This document shows, one piece after another, positions 16,847-26,822 of a stretch of 60,039 nt of DNA. Position 1 is the first letter of the stretch. Every line of letters begins with the position of its first letter. Under the pieces are notes generated by a model. The model made no database searches, was not told the origin of the DNA, and saw nothing but the letters and a program-made list of their open reading frames with translations. The DNA comes from Streptomyces griseoviridis. GTDB taxonomy: Bacteria; Actinomycetota; Actinomycetes; Streptomycetales; Streptomycetaceae. The stretch lies in contig BMSM01000038.1 of NCBI GenBank assembly GCA_014649155.1, positions 1-60,039 on the forward strand, written 5' to 3'. The translations under genes and the position numbers were made by a program.

Positions 16847-17749
16847 TCAGGGGGTGGCGATGTGCTGGGTGAGGAAGAGGGCGGCGCGGTCGAGTGCCCG
16901 GTCGGCCTCGTCGAGGGTGCCGCCGGCGAAGGCCTGGAAGACGTGGGGGGCGTCGGCGGTGACGTCGAGGATGACGTCGACTCCGGCGTCGCGCGCGCGG
17001 GCGGCGAGGCGGGTGGAGTCGTCGAGGAGTATCTCGTCGGTGCCCACCTGGACGAGCAGCGGGGGGAAGCCGGTCAGATCGGCGAACAGGGCCGGACTGA
17101 GCAGGGGTTGCTCGGGGTTCTGACCGGCGAGGTACATGGCCCCGGTGTGCAGCACGGCCTCGCGGGTGAAGACCGGGTCGATGCCGTCCTTGGTCGTCAT
17201 GCTCTCCCCGGTCCGGGTGGCGTCCAGGCCCGGGGAGAAGGCCACGATCGCGGCGGGCAGCGGCAGCCCGGCGTCGCGTGCGGCCAGGGCAGTGGTGACC
17301 GAGTAGCCGCCCCCGGCGGAGTCCCCGGCGAACGCGAGGGCGGACGGGTCGAGGCCGCTGTCGAGGAGGGCGCGGTAAGCGCTCAGGTTGTCTTCCAGGC
17401 CGGCCGGGAACGGGTGCTCGGGGGCGAGCCGGTAGTCCACCGAGTACGAGTCGAACCCGGTCTTCGAGACGAGCTGCGCGGTCAGTGACAGCGTGGTCTC
17501 GGGGGAGCCGGAGACGAAGCCGCCACCGTGGAAGTACAGGATCGTGCCCGGACGCGCGTCCTTGTCCGGAGTGACGTGGAGGGCGGGCCGGCCGCCGAGC
17601 GCGGTCCGGGTGGTGCGGACGTCGTCCGGCACGATCATCGTGTCCATGAGTGCCCTGAATCCGGCGCGCAGTTCCTCGATGGAGGGCCGGCCCTCGGGCC
17701 GGGGCCGGCGGAGCATCGCTTCCACCCTGGCGAGCTGTTCCTTGCTCAT
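16847..17749 (-). CDS. Alpha/beta hydrolase of the hormone-sensitive lipase family
   Basis: 300 residues, ATG with AGGAGG seven bases upstream. Oxyanion-hole motif YFHGGGFVSGSPE near 72, nucleophile Ser in FAGDSAGGGYSV near 141, acid Asp in VQVGTDEILLDD near 233 and catalytic His in APHVFQAFAGG near 267 form a complete triad. These carboxylesterases act on short acyl esters in the cytoplasm. It diverges from a MarR-type gene 17 bases away, and the shared AT-rich spacer suggests MarR control. Confidence 0.9.
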   Translation of the reverse strand: MSKEQLARVEAMLRRPRPEGRPSIEELRAGFRALMDTMIVPDDVRTTRTALGGRPALHVTPDKDARPGTILYFHGGGFVSGSPETTLSLTAQLVSKTGFDSYSVDYRLAPEHPFPAGLEDNLSAYRALLDSGLDPSALAFAGDSAGGGYSVTTALAARDAGLPLPAAIVAFSPGLDATRTGESMTTKDGIDPVFTREAVLHTGAMYLAGQNPEQPLLSPALFADLTGFPPLLVQVGTDEILLDDSTRLAARARDAGVDVILDVTADAPHVFQAFAGGTLDEADRALDRAALFLTQHIATP

Positions 17750-17766
17750 CTGCTTCCTCCTACGGA

Positions 17767-18264
17767 ATGGATGCCTCTACACTATATGCCGTGGAATATA
17801 AATCGGGCGACGTCGCCGACCTCCAGGGATTCTTCGCGGACCTCGTCCGCTGCGAGACGCGTCTGTACAACGCGCTGAACGACCGCCTGCGCGAGCGGCA
17901 CGGGATCGTGACGTCGCAGTTCGAGTTCCTGCGGTTCCTGCGCGAGCACCCGGGGGCCCGGGTGGCCGACCTCGCCGCGGAGTTCGCCATCGGCGCCGGC
18001 GCGACCAGCAAGAGCGCCGACCGCCTGGAGAAGCAGGGATGGATCGTCCGCCGGACCAACCCGGCGGACCGCAGGTCCTCGCTCCTGGCGCTGACCGACG
18101 ACGGCTCGCGGCTCCTCGATGCCGCCGAGGCCACTTTCACCGCGGGCCTGAGCGAGTTGGTCGAAGGCGCCCTCGACCGGTCCGCGACGGCAGCCGCCGC
18201 CCGGGCCCTCCGCCGGCTGCGCTCCGCACTCGAACGCGACCAGGTCGGCACTCCCACCGGCTGA
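17767..18264 (+). CDS. MarR-family transcriptional regulator
   Basis: 165 residues from the ATG; a GTG eight codons later (VEYKSGDVADLQGFFADLV) is equally plausible because neither has a clear Shine-Dalgarno and the upstream esterase promoter appears to run through here. The winged helix spans ~45-110: SQFEFLRFLREHPGARVADL, then the recognition helix in GAGATSKSADRLEKQGWI, and the wing RRTNPADRRSSLLALTDDG. Flanking helices would form the dimer. An ATAT-n8-ATAT inverted sequence at 17783-17798 could be its operator controlling both divergent genes. Ligand unknown. Confidence 0.85.
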   Translation: MDASTLYAVEYKSGDVADLQGFFADLVRCETRLYNALNDRLRERHGIVTSQFEFLRFLREHPGARVADLAAEFAIGAGATSKSADRLEKQGWIVRRTNPADRRSSLLALTDDGSRLLDAAEATFTAGLSELVEGALDRSATAAAARALRRLRSALERDQVGTPTG

Positions 18265-18355
18265 ACGCACCGGCGCCCCATGGCCGGTGCGGTGGCCCCG
18301 GCGGCCGACTCGGCGTCGGCAAAGGCATCGGCGGGGCGGGCGTAGCGTAGGTGGT

Positions 18356-19348
18356 ATGTCGACGTATGGAAGCTTTCCCGGAAGCCGGCCCCGGCGGCTG
18401 CGGACCACCCCCGTGATGCGTCGGATGGTCGCCGAGACGCGGCTGCATCCCGCCGATCTCATCCTTCCGGCGTTCGTGCGGGAGGGCGTCTCCGAGCCGG
18501 TGCCGATCGCGGCGATGCCGGGGGTCGTGCAGCACACCCGGGACTCCCTGAAGAAGGCCGCCGCCGAGGCGGTGGAGGCGGGGATCTCCGGGATCATGCT
18601 GTTCGGCGTGCCCGAGGAGGAGAAGAAGGACGGCCTCGGGACCGCCGGGACCGATCCGGAGGGCATCCTCCAGGTGGCGCTGCGGGACGTGCGGGCCGAG
18701 GTCGGGGACGAGCTGCTGGTCATGTCCGACCTGTGCCTCGACGAGTTCACCGACCACGGGCACTGCGGCGTCCTCGACGAGCAGGGGCGGGTCGACAACG
18801 ACGCCACCCTGGAGCGGTACGCCGAGATGGCCCAGGTGCAGGCCGACGCGGGCGCGCACGTCGTCGGGCCGAGCGGGATGATGGACGGGCAGATCGGGGT
18901 CGTCCGGGACGCCCTCGACCAGATCGGCCGGGAGGACGTCGCGATCCTCGCGTACACCGCCAAGTACGCGTCCGCGTTCTACGGGCCGTTCCGGGAGGCC
19001 GTCGGGTCCTCGCTCCAGGGGGACCGCAAGACGTACCAGCAGGACGCGGCCAACGCGCGGGAGTCCCTGCGGGAGCTGGCGCTGGACCTGGAGGAGGGCG
19101 CCGACATGGTGATGGTCAAGCCGGCCGGGCCCTACCTCGACATCGTGGCGAAGGTGGCGGAGGCCGTGGACGTGCCGGTCGCCGCCTACCAGATCTCCGG
19201 GGAGTACTCGATGATCGAGGCCGCCGCGGAGAAGGGCTGGATCGACCGGGACCGGGCGATCCTGGAGACGCTGACCGGCATCAAGCGGGCCGGGGCGCGC
19301 ACCATCCTGACGTACTGGGCCGTGGAGGTCGCGCGCACGCTGCGCTGA
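18356..19348 (+). CDS. hemB: Delta-aminolevulinic acid dehydratase (porphobilinogen synthase)
   Basis: 330 residues. It condenses two 5-aminolevulinate molecules to porphobilinogen. Signatures: RRLRTTPVMRRMVAETRL at the N-terminus, DLCLDEFTDHGHCGVL near 123 (metal-site region with Asp/Cys residues), VGPSGMMDGQI near 167, the Schiff-base lysine in YTAKYASAFYGPFRE near 195, and the second lysine in MVMVKPAGPYLDIV near 246. It is 1.8 kb from the rex-hem operon and separated from it by the esterase/MarR pair, so it is probably transcribed separately. Confidence 0.96.
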   Translation: MSTYGSFPGSRPRRLRTTPVMRRMVAETRLHPADLILPAFVREGVSEPVPIAAMPGVVQHTRDSLKKAAAEAVEAGISGIMLFGVPEEEKKDGLGTAGTDPEGILQVALRDVRAEVGDELLVMSDLCLDEFTDHGHCGVLDEQGRVDNDATLERYAEMAQVQADAGAHVVGPSGMMDGQIGVVRDALDQIGREDVAILAYTAKYASAFYGPFREAVGSSLQGDRKTYQQDAANARESLRELALDLEEGADMVMVKPAGPYLDIVAKVAEAVDVPVAAYQISGEYSMIEAAAEKGWIDRDRAILETLTGIKRAGARTILTYWAVEVARTLR

Positions 19349-19354
19349 GCACCC

Positions 19355-20032
19355 TCAGTAGGTCAGGGCCGTGCTCCGGTCGGTCAGCCAGTAGGTGACC
19401 TTCAGGGAGTCGTCGACGTACACGCCGTCGGCGGGCAGGCCGACCGTGGCGACGGAGCCGTCGTCGAAGGGGACCGTGAGGGACGTGACCGTGCTGCCGT
19501 TGCCGGCGCTGCCGTCGCCGGCCGAGAGCAGGACGCCCGCGTAACCGGACCCGCCCGGCTCCAGCATGGTCAGCGACTGCGGCTTGCTGGTCTCGACGAC
19601 CGGCGGCACGGACTGCGCCTCGCCGAACCTGGCCGCCGGGTAGGCGGGCAGCGCGCAGGTCTTCGACCCGGTGTTGGTGGCGGTCAGCAGCAGGTGGTTG
19701 ATCGGGCGGGGCACCTCGGTCGCGGTGATCTCCACGTCCTCGGCGGAGCAGTCGCCGGGCAGCTCGTCGCCGCCGTCGCCGTCCGGGGCCGCCTGGGAGC
19801 CGGTGGTGGAGGAGCCGTCCCGCGCGGTGGTCGCGGTCGTGTCCGTACCGCCGGCCTGCTGGTCCCGCTGGTCCTTCTGCTCCGGCCGCGCGCTCTGCTC
19901 GGCGGCCACCGGAGCGGTGGAGGAGTCGCGGACGCCGGTGGCCGAGCCGTCCTCGCAGGCCGTCAGGGAGAGCGCGGCCAGCGCGACGGTGGCGGCGGCG
20001 AACAGACGGACACGGGTGGTGCGTGCGGACAT
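19355..20032 (-). CDS. DUF4232-like lipoprotein
   Basis: 225 residues. Signal peptide with basic start (MSARTTRVRLFAAATVALAA) and lipobox LSLTAC, giving Cys at ~26 as the lipid-attached residue. Residues ~27-90 are a disordered Ala/Thr/Gln linker. The remaining domain (CSAEDVEITATEVPRPINHL and later CALPAYPAARFGE) looks like the immunoglobulin-like DUF4232 fold with two conserved cysteines. It is a cell-surface protein of unknown role. It converges on hemB with a gap of only six bases. Confidence 0.8.
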   Translation of the reverse strand: MSARTTRVRLFAAATVALAALSLTACEDGSATGVRDSSTAPVAAEQSARPEQKDQRDQQAGGTDTTATTARDGSSTTGSQAAPDGDGGDELPGDCSAEDVEITATEVPRPINHLLLTATNTGSKTCALPAYPAARFGEAQSVPPVVETSKPQSLTMLEPGGSGYAGVLLSAGDGSAGNGSTVTSLTVPFDDGSVATVGLPADGVYVDDSLKVTYWLTDRSTALTY

Positions 20033-20242
20033 GGGTGAGCCCCTTCACAGGTGGGTGGGAGTGGCGCCGCTCGACCGGTGCCGGGAGCGGCTGCTTGACT
20101 GATCCCAGCCTGCGGCAGCGGGCGTCCCGGCCGCCAGCATCGGCGGCACACCCGGGACGCTGGGATGGTTGGAACCACCCTGACCAGGGGGAACGTCTTC
20201 GGTCTGGGACGCGGTGCGGGGACAAGGGGAGTGGGAGAAACA

Positions 20243-21589
20243 GTGGCGGCGGACGATTTCGCGGGACTGCTGCGGGAGCTGAAGGAGCGCTCGGGGCTCA
20301 GCTACGGGGCGCTCGGCAAGCGGCTGCACATGAGCGCGTCGACGCTTCACCGGTACGTGAAGGGGGAGGTCGTACCGGCGGAGTTCGGGCCCGTCGAACG
20401 GCTCGCGCGGCTGTGCCGGGCGACCCCGGAGGAGCTGCTGGAGCTTCATCGGCGGTGGATCCGGGCGGATGCGTTGCGGGGGGTCAAGGGGGAGGGGGCC
20501 GACGAGGGACCGGTCGGGGCCGTTGGTGCTGCGGGAGCTGGTGAGGCCGCCGCTCGGACCGATGAGGCCGGTCAGCTCGATGAGGCCGGTGAGGGCCGTG
20601 AGGCCGGAGTGACCGGTGAGGCCGACGACGCCGAGGTCACCGTCGTGGGTGGTGACGGGGGTGATGCGGAGCCCCGGCGGCGTTCCAGGAAGCGGGCGGT
20701 GTACACCGGTACGGGCGTCGGGCTGGCCGCCGCCGTCGCGCTCGTCGTCGCGCTGCTCCCGGACGGGGGGAGCGGGGACGGCTCGGCCGACACCGTGGGG
20801 GCGAGCGTCTCCACCGCTCCCTCCGCCTCGGAGGCCGCCCCCACCCGGTCGGCGTCCGCCGGCGCCCGGACGAGCGTGAGCGCGAGCCCCAGTGACAGCG
20901 CCAGGACCGAGGCCGGGAAGGGCGCCGGGCCCCGGGCGGGCGCGAGCAGGAGCGCCAAGGCCACCGGGGCGGCGTCCGCCCCGGCGGTGGACGCCGTCCC
21001 GGTCACCGTGCAGACCACCCCGTACTACTGGGACGTGCCCTGCGAGCAGAACTTCCTGATCGACCGCAGCCCGGGCAACGTGAACGAGCCGCCCCCGCAG
21101 CAGGACGCGGTCGGCTGGGTCACCGCGCTCGGGGGCGTCGCCGCCGACCGGCAGCAGGTCGCCCTCACCGTGCAGGGCACGGGCGAGGAGACGGTCGTGC
21201 TGGAGGCCCTGCACGTCCGGGTCGTCGGCAGCGGTGCCCCGCTGGGCTGGAACGAGTACGCGATGGGCGTCGGCTGCGGGGGCGGAGTCGGCACCAAGTC
21301 CTTCGACGTCTCCCTGGACCTGGGCAATCCGCTGGCCACGCCGGTCAACGGGCAGCGGGGCTTCCCGTACAAGGTGAGCGAGTCCGACCCCGAGGTGTTC
21401 TACGTCAACGCGCACACCAACGGGCACGACGTGCGCTGGCAGCTGGAGCTGGACTGGTCGAGCGGGTCGCGGCACGGCACGATCCGGATCGACGACCACG
21501 GCAAGCCGTTCCGGACCAGCGCCTCGGGCACCGACTACTACGGCTGGCCGCTGGGCGGCAGCGGGTGGGAGGAATATCAGGAGGGGTGA
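20243..21589 (+). CDS. Helix-turn-helix membrane protein with extracytoplasmic domain
   Basis: 448 residues from GTG with GGGAG upstream. N-terminal XRE domain (about 4-60: FAGLLRELKERSGLSYGALG and STLHRYVKGEVVP), then a Glu/Ala/Gly-rich linker with repeated DEAGxL/EAG segments, one membrane helix (RAVYTGTGVGLAAAVALVVA, about 152-171), a Ser/Ala/Thr-rich stalk, and an exported beta-rich domain of ~190 residues. This layout (cytoplasmic HTH, single span, outside domain) occurs repeatedly in Streptomyces, with no proven function known to me; signalling across the membrane to DNA is an inference. Confidence 0.8.
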   Translation: MAADDFAGLLRELKERSGLSYGALGKRLHMSASTLHRYVKGEVVPAEFGPVERLARLCRATPEELLELHRRWIRADALRGVKGEGADEGPVGAVGAAGAGEAAARTDEAGQLDEAGEGREAGVTGEADDAEVTVVGGDGGDAEPRRRSRKRAVYTGTGVGLAAAVALVVALLPDGGSGDGSADTVGASVSTAPSASEAAPTRSASAGARTSVSASPSDSARTEAGKGAGPRAGASRSAKATGAASAPAVDAVPVTVQTTPYYWDVPCEQNFLIDRSPGNVNEPPPQQDAVGWVTALGGVAADRQQVALTVQGTGEETVVLEALHVRVVGSGAPLGWNEYAMGVGCGGGVGTKSFDVSLDLGNPLATPVNGQRGFPYKVSESDPEVFYVNAHTNGHDVRWQLELDWSSGSRHGTIRIDDHGKPFRTSASGTDYYGWPLGGSGWEEYQEG

Positions 21590-21693
21590 CGGGCCGGCGT
21601 GCCGCGCGCGGTGACCGGGCCGGCGCGGGCCGGCCCGGGTCCGTATGCCGGAAAGCTGCTTGCAGACAGCACGTATCTCTCTAGGGTGCGGTC

Positions 21694-23013
21694 ATGACCG
21701 TCACCGAGCCCGCCTCCGTGCCCGCCGCGTCCCCCGCTCCCCCGCCGCCGCTCGCCGCGCGGACCCGGTCGGCCGGCGGTTCGCCGGTACGGGACATCCT
21801 CGCCGTCACCGCCCGTCCCGAGGTCGTCAACTTCGCGGGCGGGCTGCCGGACCCCGAGCTGTTCGACGCGGAAGGGATCGCCGCCGCCTACCGGGCGGTC
21901 CTCGCGGAGCTGCCCGGCAGGGCGCTGCAGTACGCCACGACCGAGGGCGAACCCGAACTGCGGGCCGCGCTCGCGGAGCGCACCTCGGCACGCGGGGTGG
22001 CCACGGAGGCGGACGACCTGCTCGTCACCACCGGTTCGCAGCAGGCCCTGTCGCTGCTGGCCACCGCCCTGCTCGAACCGGGCGACACGGTGCTGGTCGA
22101 GGACCCCTGCTACCTCGCCGCGCTCCAGTCCTTCCGGTTCGCGGGCGCCCGGGTGGTCGCCGTCCCCGGGGACGAGCGGGGACCGGACCCGCAGGCGCTG
22201 GCCGACCTGGTGGTGCGGGAGCGGCCCAAGCTGTTCTACACCGTGCCCACCTTCCAGAACCCCACCGGCCGCACCATGTCCGCCGGGCGGCGGGCCGCCG
22301 TGGCCGAGGCCGCCGCCCGGCACGGGCTGTGGATCGTCGAGGACGACCCCTACGGGGAGCTGCGGTTCGAGGGCGAGCGGGTGCCGTGGATCGCCTCCTA
22401 CGAGGCGGCCCGGGACCGGACCGTGCTGCTCGGCTCCTTCTCCAAGGTGATGGCGCCGGGGCTGCGGCTGGGCTGGCTGCGCGCCCCGGCCCCGCTGCGC
22501 CGGGCCTGCGCGGTGGCCAAGCAGGCCGCCGACCTGCACACCCCGACCGTCAACCAGCTCGCCGCCGCCCGGTACCTCGCCGACCGGGACCTGGACGCCC
22601 ACGTCCGCCGGGTCGCGCGGGCCTACGGGGAGCGCCGGGACGCCATGCTGGCCGGGCTGGCCGAGGCGCTGCCCGCCGGGTCGCGGTGGACGCGGCCGGA
22701 GGGCGGCATGTTCCTGTGGGTGCGGCTGCCGGCGTCGTACGACACGAGCGCGCTGCTCCCGGAGGTGGTCCGGCACGACGTGGCGTACGTGCCCGGGGCG
22801 CCCTTCCACGCCGGTGAGCCCGACCGGTCGACGATGCGGCTGTGCTTCGTGACGCAGCGGCCGGACGCGATCGCGGAAGGGCTGCGGAGGCTGGGGGAGG
22901 GGCTGCGGGCGGCGGGCGGTCAGGCCCCGCGTCCGCGGCCGGTCCGGGCGACCGGCCCCTACTCCCACCAGAAGTGCCACGACGTCCGGTCGAGGACATG
23001 CTGTTCCGCGTAG
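21694..23013 (+). CDS. PLP-dependent aminotransferase, class I/II fold
   Basis: 439 residues. It is closest in look to the aminotransferase part of MocR regulators and to 2-aminoadipate aminotransferases, but without the GntR domain. Key features: FAGGLPDPELF near 48, TTGSQQALSLLA near 112, TVPTFQNPTGRTMS near 188 (NPTG), IVEDDPYGELRFEG near 217 (Asp of PLP site), and the Schiff-base Lys in LGSFSKVMAPGLRLGW near 253. The substrate is uncertain. Its 3' end overlaps the convergent DUF4253 gene by 55 bases, so the two transcripts are antisense at their ends. Confidence 0.87.
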   Translation: MTVTEPASVPAASPAPPPPLAARTRSAGGSPVRDILAVTARPEVVNFAGGLPDPELFDAEGIAAAYRAVLAELPGRALQYATTEGEPELRAALAERTSARGVATEADDLLVTTGSQQALSLLATALLEPGDTVLVEDPCYLAALQSFRFAGARVVAVPGDERGPDPQALADLVVRERPKLFYTVPTFQNPTGRTMSAGRRAAVAEAAARHGLWIVEDDPYGELRFEGERVPWIASYEAARDRTVLLGSFSKVMAPGLRLGWLRAPAPLRRACAVAKQAADLHTPTVNQLAAARYLADRDLDAHVRRVARAYGERRDAMLAGLAEALPAGSRWTRPEGGMFLWVRLPASYDTSALLPEVVRHDVAYVPGAPFHAGEPDRSTMRLCFVTQRPDAIAEGLRRLGEGLRAAGGQAPRPRPVRATGPYSHQKCHDVRSRTCCSA

Positions 23014-23747
23014 GCGTCCAGCGACACGGCGCCGCCCTGGTGGACGGTGTCCGGGCTGAGGGCCAGGTGCTCGGCGGCCACGGCGCGGGCGTGGGCCGGC
23101 GTCGTGGGCGGGGCCGCGACGGAGAGCAGCAGGTGGGCGTAACCGAGGGCGACGACGCGTATGCCGAAGCGGTCCTCCCAGGAGCGCAGCACCGTGCCGA
23201 GCCGGCCGGTGTCCTCGTCGGCCGGGCCGCCCCAGCCGATCGCGGCCGGGATGTCGGCGCTGCGGCGGGCCGGGACCAGGGCCAGGTGGGGCCGGGCCAA
23301 CGGGGCGCGGCTCTCGGCCAGCGCGTCGGCGGTCTCGGCCGCGCGGCGGGCCGGGTCGGCGGTGAGCGTGGCGGCCGGGGCCGGACCGGGCCGCTCCCCG
23401 TCCCCGGTCGTTCCCAGGGCACCGACCCGCTCCGCGTACTCCGCGAGCAGTTCCCGCGCGTCGTGGTCCCCCGGGTACGACATCTCGGCCGGTGCCAGCT
23501 CCCAGGCGGCGGGGCCGCCGTCGCCCAGGTCGACGAGGACCGGGAGGAGGCCCGCACGGCGGGCGGGGCCGCCCAGCGCCGCCCAGGTGCCGGGGGAGGC
23601 CGACTGCCCGGCGTGCCACAGCAGCGGCTCGGGCCAGGGGCCGTCGACCGTGGTGTCGATCAGCCTGCCGGGCGGGAGCCGGAGGCCCAGCGAACGGCCG
23701 CTCGGGTCGGTTGCCAGTCCGGGCAGCGGGTTGGGAAGGGTCGCCAT
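22959..23747 (-). CDS. DUF4253-domain protein
   Basis: 262 residues from ATG (MATLPNPLPGLATDPSGRSL); an ATG ten codons further up is also in frame. The C-terminal 110 residues match DUF4253: LRSWEDRFGIRVVALGYAHL, then VAAPPTTPAHARAVAAEHLA and a Trp-rich end (TSWHFWWE). The N-terminal half carries WHAGQSASPGTWAALGGPA. DUF4253 proteins occur widely in Streptomyces, sometimes near toxin-immunity genes; function is unknown. Confidence 0.8.
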   Translation of the reverse strand: MATLPNPLPGLATDPSGRSLGLRLPPGRLIDTTVDGPWPEPLLWHAGQSASPGTWAALGGPARRAGLLPVLVDLGDGGPAAWELAPAEMSYPGDHDARELLAEYAERVGALGTTGDGERPGPAPAATLTADPARRAAETADALAESRAPLARPHLALVPARRSADIPAAIGWGGPADEDTGRLGTVLRSWEDRFGIRVVALGYAHLLLSVAAPPTTPAHARAVAAEHLALSPDTVHQGGAVSLDAYAEQHVLDRTSWHFWWE

Positions 23748-23922
23748 GTCCGTGACTGTAGGGGGAGCCACTGACAACCGGTGCGGGACGGCTGTGGGGA
23801 GGCCATGCGGAACCTGTGGCTCCAGAGGTTTGCGCGGGGCGCCTGGGGATAGCCAACTGGGCGTTGTGCGACACCGGTTCGGGCGTCTTCCGGGACGCCC
23901 GTCTCAGGAGGGGGAGACAGTC

Positions 23923-24909
23923 GTGCGGACGCGGACGCGTACGGGACGGGGGCGGGCGGTGCTCGGCACGCTGGCGGGCCTGACGGCGACGATCGGCCTG
24001 ACCACGGCCCTGGCGGCACCGGCCCACGCGGCACCGGCGCAGGCGGACGCCGGCGCCCCGGTCGCCGTCACCGAGTACAGCCACACCAGCGAGGCCGGCG
24101 ACTACATCGGGCAGGGCGGCACGGCCGCCTACACACCCGACACGGCGGAGATCGCGGTCACCGGCGACGCCGGGCAGCTGCGCCTGCGTGTCTGGGCGGA
24201 GAGCGCGGAGGACCTCACCTGGTGGGAGGTCTCCCTCGCCGCGCCCAAGGGAGAGAGACTGCGCCCCGGTGTCTACCGGGACGTCGAGCGGACGCCGCTG
24301 CGTACCGGCCGTGCTCCGGGACTGGACGTCTACGGGGAGGGCCGCAGCTGCGACGACGTCTACGGCCGGTTCGCCGTCAACCAGATCGAGACCGACGAGT
24401 CCGGCGCCGTCACCGTGCTGGACGCCACGTACACCCAGCGCTGCGACAGCGCCACGGCACCGGCGCTCAAGGGCGTCGTCAAGTACCGCGCCTTCCCGCT
24501 GTCCTACACCTACACCAGCGACCCCGACGATTTCGTCGCCCGGGGCGCGAGCGGTGACCACACCGGGGCGACGAGCATCTTCGGCCTGCGCCCCTGGGCC
24601 GGCGGCCGGGGCCTGCAGTACAACGTCGAGGGCAACCGGGAGAGCTACTCCGCCCTCATGACCCCGCCCACCGGCGAGCAGTTCGAGGCCGGGCGGACCT
24701 ACCCCGTCGGCGGCACCGACACCGAGGGCGTGGCCGGCTTCGGGGTGTCCGGCAACGGGCGCGCGTGCGCCACGACCACCGGCACCCTGACCATCCTCAA
24801 GCTGGTGCGGGACGACGCGGGGACCGTCACGGCGTTCGCCGCGAGGTTCGAGCAGCACTGCGGGACCAGCGACGCCGGACTGCGCGGCACCATCCGGTAC
24901 TACGCCTGA
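23923..24909 (+). CDS. Secreted protein with two similar beta-rich repeats
   Basis: 328 residues, GTG start with AGGAGGGGGAG upstream. Signal peptide of Sec or Tat type (VRTRTRTGRGRAVLGTLAGL..., cleaved after AHA at ~36). The mature part seems to be two related units: YSHTSEAGDYIGQGGTAAYT...GRSCDDVYGRFAVNQIE...TYTQRCD and YTYTSDPDDFVARG...GRACATTTGTLTILK...RFEQHCG. In both, two Cys residues and an aromatic-rich start are kept at similar spacing. It has no recognised catalytic motif. It ends 7 bases before the convergent argS stop. Confidence 0.82.
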   Translation: MRTRTRTGRGRAVLGTLAGLTATIGLTTALAAPAHAAPAQADAGAPVAVTEYSHTSEAGDYIGQGGTAAYTPDTAEIAVTGDAGQLRLRVWAESAEDLTWWEVSLAAPKGERLRPGVYRDVERTPLRTGRAPGLDVYGEGRSCDDVYGRFAVNQIETDESGAVTVLDATYTQRCDSATAPALKGVVKYRAFPLSYTYTSDPDDFVARGASGDHTGATSIFGLRPWAGGRGLQYNVEGNRESYSALMTPPTGEQFEAGRTYPVGGTDTEGVAGFGVSGNGRACATTTGTLTILKLVRDDAGTVTAFAARFEQHCGTSDAGLRGTIRYYA

Positions 24910-24916
24910 GGAGCGG

Positions 24917-26680
<1,764 letters not shown>

Positions 26681-26822
26681 AGGAAGGGGTGCCGTTCTCC
26701 TCGTGGGGATCGATAGACCCTCCCAGTCTCTCATGGGGGGCAAAGCCGTTTTCCCGAGCGTGAGCCGGTCTGTGAGAATGGACTGTCACCCCTCTCGCCC
26801 ACCCCGTGCAGGAAAGAAGGAC

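Noticed and set aside
21577..24858. Very long minus-strand open frame (over 1,000 codons)
   Set aside because: It lies antisense to the aminotransferase and secreted-protein genes, has biased Arg/Pro/Gly composition and no family motifs; it is a high-GC shadow frame.
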